Assembly: GCA_963580245.1 (NCBI GenBank)
Contig: CAUZJO010000089.1
Span: forward strand, 1-19,819
Direction of reading: 5' to 3'
Length of the DNA: 19,819 bases
From: CAUZJO01 sp963580245
GTDB lineage: Bacteria > Sumerlaeota > Sumerlaeia > MVZB01
Shown here: in pieces, positions 16,622 to 19,819 of the stretch
How the letters are laid out: every line of letters begins with the position of its first letter
How positions within the stretch are numbered: position 1 is the first letter of the stretch
Notes under the pieces: model-generated
Seen by the model: only the letters and a program-made list of their open reading frames with translations
Databases searched by the model: none
What the model was told of the DNA's origin: nothing
Position numbers and translations under genes: made by a program

Positions 16622-19315
16622 ATGAAACAAAACTGCTGGGCGCGAAGGGTATGGATCATTGGGTTGGGGTTAACGCTATTCGCCGGCGTGGAGGCGGGCG
16701 AATCGGATAAGGAATCGGAGAAAAGCTACGTTGATGATCCCAACGCCATCCTGGAATACAGCGATCCGGCGGCGATGAAACAAGCCGAGGGGGCGGGCGC
16801 GGAAAAGGTACGGGGCATTCCCAGTCCGACCGGTTCCGGCATCATGTATGTGCGCGACCCGATCGAGCCGGTCACGTTTCCGCCGTTCGAGGGCGAGCGC
16901 TACGAAGCGACGGCGCCCGACACGCTGGACCTCGCCGAACGCGGCGCGCTGGCGCTGCACGCGATCACGAACCTGGCCGACCCCGCGCAGGATTACGAAA
17001 TCTTCGGCTGGATCGGCAATATCAAGAGCGGCCAGGTGTACATGAAGCACAGTTACCATGACTACAACGGCGGGCAGGCGAAATGGATGATGGGCCTGCC
17101 GCTGGTGCGGACGATGTCGGGCCTCGAAGACAACATGCACGTGGACCAAGGCATGATGGAAACGATGTTCCGCATGATCGGCGAGGACGGGCTTTACTGG
17201 ATCCCGGCCCAGGGGGCGTCTTGGATCGGTGAATCCGACTCGGTCGCGCCGTGGACGCGGCCGGGGGTGAAGCAGGTCTACGACATCTGGCCCAACGGGC
17301 GGGTGTTGTTGTGTCTTGTTTCTTGGTACGCGCGCGACCCTCGGAACGAGGCGCTTAAGGCCAACATCGAACGAATGATCGACGCCTTCTCGAGAATCGC
17401 GATCCGCAAGGACGGTTGCGCCTGGTTGCCGCGTCACTTCTACGAGGACTACGTGCTGGAAGACCAGCCCGAGCAGGCGCACGTGCCGATGGGTGGGACC
17501 GCCGTGACCTCGCAGTCAACGATTCTTCCCGGTATCGCGCGTTATTACGCGCTGACGGGATACCCGCCCGCAAAGGAGCTTGGAGAGCAAATCGTCCGTT
17601 ATTGGCTGAACAAGGCCGAGATATTGGAAGAGAACGGGGAGTGGATTTACGGCGGGGGAACGCATTTTCACGGTACGACGTTTATCCTGATCGGCCTGCT
17701 GGACTGGGCGATCGCCACGGGGGATACGGCGTTGCAGAATAGACTGGCGGGCGCTTACGAATTCGCCAGGGCGGGCGGCAACGCGCTGATCGGCTGGATG
17801 CCCGAGGGATATCCCGCCGTACACCCCAATAGCGAACCGTGCGGGATCGGCGACATGACGGTCTTCGCCGCCAAGCTGTCGAGGCACGGAATCGGCGACT
17901 ACTGGGAAGACGTCGAAAGGTACTCCCGCAACCTGCTCGCGAGCGCCCAGATCACCGATAGTTGGTTCGCCGAACGCAGAGCGGCCGAATCGCAGCAAGG
18001 GACGCCGGGCGAGGCCTTCGATACCGGCCACACCTATGCGGAAGGTCGCCCACAGGGATTGATGATGCGCATTGACGGAGCCACCGGGAACATCCGTCTG
18101 TTCTATCAGGATGGCGGGGCTAGGGATCTTCACGGTCAGGTATGGAAGGACATCACGCCCGCGCAAGACCCGCACGGTCTGCTGCGTTTCGCTCCCGGGC
18201 CCAACAAGGTCGGCATCAACAACATGGGCACGGGCGACGGGAATTTCGTTGTTGATGCCATCGGCCTGTTTGAGGGGCCGGATGGGGCGCAGACGCTGAT
18301 CGAGGATGATTTCACGCCTGGCCCGGGAGAAATGCCGATCGCGGGCGGCGGGGACAACGTGAACATCCACTGGCGCTTCAACGAGACGGCGGACAAGCAG
18401 GCCAACGCCTACGACGGCGCCGGCAAGCTGATCCTGCCGATGCGCGGCGCGTGGCATCAGTACATCGACGCGTCGGTCGGCGATCTGCAACCCGGCGTGG
18501 ACTACACGTTTATGTGTATCTTCACGATGCCGGATTCGGGCGAGGAGGTGCTGGGGCTGACGCGCGACGGGGGAATGGCCTCGGGTGATCCGACGCGCGT
18601 GTTCAAGCTGCGAGACGGCAAGATACTCTTCTCCAATGACGTCTGGCTCACGCCGGGCGGCCTGTTCCGCGCTCCGCTGGAATCGGCCGATAACGTCGCG
18701 TGGAAAATGCGCGGGACCTTCAGCGGGATGACGTCGGCGACGGGCCAGTTCCAGACCGTATCCTCGCATTGCTGCACGGGTAACGGGACGCGGGGGCTCT
18801 ATTACGCGTGGCGTGACATCCTGAGTGCGGACGGCGGCGAGCTGCGCGTGAACCTGCTGTTCAACCGCGCTTCGAAATGGGCCGACGTAAACAGTTTCCT
18901 GCCCTACACCGGGCGAGTCGACGTGTTGATGAAAAGCGACCAGCGTCTGCTCGTGAGGATGCCGTCGTGGGTTGAGGATCCAGCCACGGTCCAATGCGAC
19001 GTCGACGAAAACCCCCGCGAATGCGATTGGCAAGGTCGCTATTTGGCGATCGGAGAGGTGAAAGCGGGCCAGACGGTATCGGTGCGGTTCCCACTGACCG
19101 ACGAGACGGTGCGGACCCAGATAGCATGGAATTCCAAGCAAGGCCGACAGACGCGGGACCTGACGTTGCGCATGCGCGGATTCAACGTCGTGGATATTTG
19201 GCCGCGACGCGAGGATGTCCTGTTCCCCTTTTTCGCCGACCCGCGCGATCGCGACGGAAAAGTCCGTTGGAAGACCACGCAACGCTTCGCCCCGGCCCAC
19301 GAAGCCTGGTGGTGA
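16622..19315 (+). CDS. Secreted GH127-like glycoside hydrolase with a large inserted domain
   Basis: The protein is 897 aa from the ATG at 16622, with GGGAGAGG six bases upstream and a signal peptide (RRVWIIGLGLTLFAGVEAG). Residues about 90-440 are helical and read like an (alpha/alpha)6 barrel (GGQAKWMMGLPLVRTMSG, SILPGIARYYALTGYPPAKELG, EPCGIGDMTVFAAKL). Residues about 710-860 carry SSHCCTGNGTRGLYYAW, VRMPSWVED and VRFPLTDE, matching the C-terminal part of GH127 beta-L-arabinofuranosidases, which use a Cys nucleophile and a zinc site built from Glu and Cys. E405-P-C407 and C717-C718 could be the counterparts. The E/C and CC motifs are normally about 80 residues apart; here they are 312 apart. 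The extra segment (about 480-705) looks beta-rich, perhaps a sugar-binding domain. Exact family and substrate are uncertain. Confidence 0.62.
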   Translation: MKQNCWARRVWIIGLGLTLFAGVEAGESDKESEKSYVDDPNAILEYSDPAAMKQAEGAGAEKVRGIPSPTGSGIMYVRDPIEPVTFPPFEGERYEATAPDTLDLAERGALALHAITNLADPAQDYEIFGWIGNIKSGQVYMKHSYHDYNGGQAKWMMGLPLVRTMSGLEDNMHVDQGMMETMFRMIGEDGLYWIPAQGASWIGESDSVAPWTRPGVKQVYDIWPNGRVLLCLVSWYARDPRNEALKANIERMIDAFSRIAIRKDGCAWLPRHFYEDYVLEDQPEQAHVPMGGTAVTSQSTILPGIARYYALTGYPPAKELGEQIVRYWLNKAEILEENGEWIYGGGTHFHGTTFILIGLLDWAIATGDTALQNRLAGAYEFARAGGNALIGWMPEGYPAVHPNSEPCGIGDMTVFAAKLSRHGIGDYWEDVERYSRNLLASAQITDSWFAERRAAESQQGTPGEAFDTGHTYAEGRPQGLMMRIDGATGNIRLFYQDGGARDLHGQVWKDITPAQDPHGLLRFAPGPNKVGINNMGTGDGNFVVDAIGLFEGPDGAQTLIEDDFTPGPGEMPIAGGGDNVNIHWRFNETADKQANAYDGAGKLILPMRGAWHQYIDASVGDLQPGVDYTFMCIFTMPDSGEEVLGLTRDGGMASGDPTRVFKLRDGKILFSNDVWLTPGGLFRAPLESADNVAWKMRGTFSGMTSATGQFQTVSSHCCTGNGTRGLYYAWRDILSADGGELRVNLLFNRASKWADVNSFLPYTGRVDVLMKSDQRLLVRMPSWVEDPATVQCDVDENPRECDWQGRYLAIGEVKAGQTVSVRFPLTDETVRTQIAWNSKQGRQTRDLTLRMRGFNVVDIWPRREDVLFPFFADPRDRDGKVRWKTTQRFAPAHEAWW

Positions 19316-19581
19316 TCAAAACTCCGGCCCGGCGCGATTCGGGTAATCCACGGCCCCCACGACTTTCCGCCACCCAGCTTACGAGAAATCGCCGAGCGGC
19401 AAACGTCCCCCGTCTTCGATCAGCTACCGGCCGGAACCCATCGCGTGTTCGATGCGGGCGCCTGATGCCTGGACACGACCCCAGACTTCCCCAACCCGAC
19501 CCAGTCGGTGTTTGGCGGGAAACATTGATTATGCACCTTGCCTCGCGGATGGAAGAGATGATATATGTAAGTAGTCCTAAA
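19316..19581. other. Intergenic region before the right IS end
   Basis: I see no gene, terminator or repeat between the GH127-like stop and the IS boundary at 19582. A long plus-strand frame covering 18994-19584 is the shadow of the GH127-like gene running on into this region. The last 30 bases before the IS (about 19550-19581) are AT-rich, a common insertion context. Confidence 0.45.
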
Positions 19582-19819
19582 TAGTCGATCCTGAAAAAGC
19601 CCTGCTCAAGCAGCCCAGCCGATCAGAGCTGAACTCGGGTGAACCAGAGGCATCCGTTTTCGACTCGTGATTTGCGCCAGACGCAGAAAAATATAATGAA
19701 AAACCGCCGCGTGGGCCAGCAGTTTCCTGAAATTCATCCCCGCCGCGCTTGCGATTGCATTGAACGCGTCGCCCTCGGCGTCCCACAGCCGGCAGCGATC
19801 CATGCGGTGTTCTTGTTTG
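19582..19819 (-). mobile_element. 3' end of an insertion sequence (right copy, continues past the window)
   Basis: 19582-19703 is the reverse complement of 1-122 with three differences. The boundary is sharp at 19582 (TAGTCGATCC), beyond which the two copies' flanks are unrelated. The transposase gene inside (19606-19819) reads leftwards, so the same end of each copy points into the window. The remainder of the element lies to the right. Confidence 0.75.
19606..19819 (-). CDS. IS5-family-like transposase, C-terminal 70 residues (right copy, partial)
   Basis: The frame enters from the right edge as KQEHRMDRCRLWDAEGDAFN, continues AIASAAGMNFRKLLAHA and ends at the TGA at 19606-19608. EHRMDRxxLxxxxGDAxxAxxxAAGxNxRxLL is the typical C-terminal pattern of IS5-group DDE transposases, covering the region around the last catalytic Glu. 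The tail FLRLAQITSRKRMPLVHPSS is basic. The catalytic domain lies outside the window, so I cannot judge whether this copy is active. Its twin at 1-98 encodes the same tail with two substitutions. Confidence 0.78.
   Translation of the reverse strand, partial: KQEHRMDRCRLWDAEGDAFNAIASAAGMNFRKLLAHAAVFHYIFLRLAQITSRKRMPLVHPSSALIGWAA

Noticed and set aside
17516..19300. 594-aa minus-strand frame opposite the GH127-like gene
   Set aside because: It is a long shadow frame caused by GC-biased codon use; its composition is rich in Arg, His and Pro and it has no domain.

Overview
The window is high-GC bacterial DNA that looks most like a free-living member of the Planctomycetes or a related lineage. 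The support is the gene content, not a marker gene: a large CRTAC1-type FG-GAP/ASPIC-UnbV protein next to a TPR protein, a 'WPQWRGPNRDG' beta-propeller lipoprotein, secreted glycoside hydrolases with extra lectin-like domains, and MoxR and DinB relatives. LepA is the only universal marker. I could not place the organism more finely from reading alone.

Layout. (1) 1-122 and 19582-19819 are inverted copies of the 3' end of one IS5-family-like insertion sequence, both reading inward. Their transposase C-termini run off the window, so this is probably a contig that broke at a repeated IS. (2) 465-2588 (+) is a secreted GH32-like protein with an N-terminal lectin-like domain; the catalytic Asp motif is not conserved. 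(3) 2930-4075 (-) is a decayed ComEC/metallo-beta-lactamase-fold gene with two in-frame stops and a lost metal-ligand Asp. (4) 4076-4487 holds a direct repeat and tandem hairpins ahead of lepA (4488-6293, +). (5) 6382-10113 (+) is the FG-GAP/ASPIC protein and 10219-11418 (+) a membrane-anchored TPR protein. (6) 11492-12120 (-) is a truncated, frameshifted moxR. (7) 12515-13483 (+) is an NAD-dependent epimerase. (8) 13484-14706 holds a long inverted repeat, a coiled-coil/zinc-ribbon gene split by TGA, and a dinB-like gene with an internal deletion. (9) 14887-16140 (-) is a PQQ-like beta-propeller lipoprotein, divergent from (10) 16622-19315 (+), a secreted GH127-like glycoside hydrolase with a large insert.

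The intact genes suggest carbohydrate breakdown at or outside the envelope (GH32-like, GH127-like), exported scaffold or propeller proteins (FG-GAP, PQQ-like, TPR) and one housekeeping translation factor. There is no sign of one large co-regulated operon; only the FG-GAP/TPR pair is closely spaced and co-directional.

The notable property is decay. Four genes are broken, all on the minus strand, while every plus-strand gene reads intact. I did not find a defence system, CRISPR array, biosynthetic cluster, rRNA or tRNA. No clear new multi-gene system is visible. The best leads are the GH32-like protein without its nucleophile, the GH127-like protein with a nested domain, and the small repeat elements.
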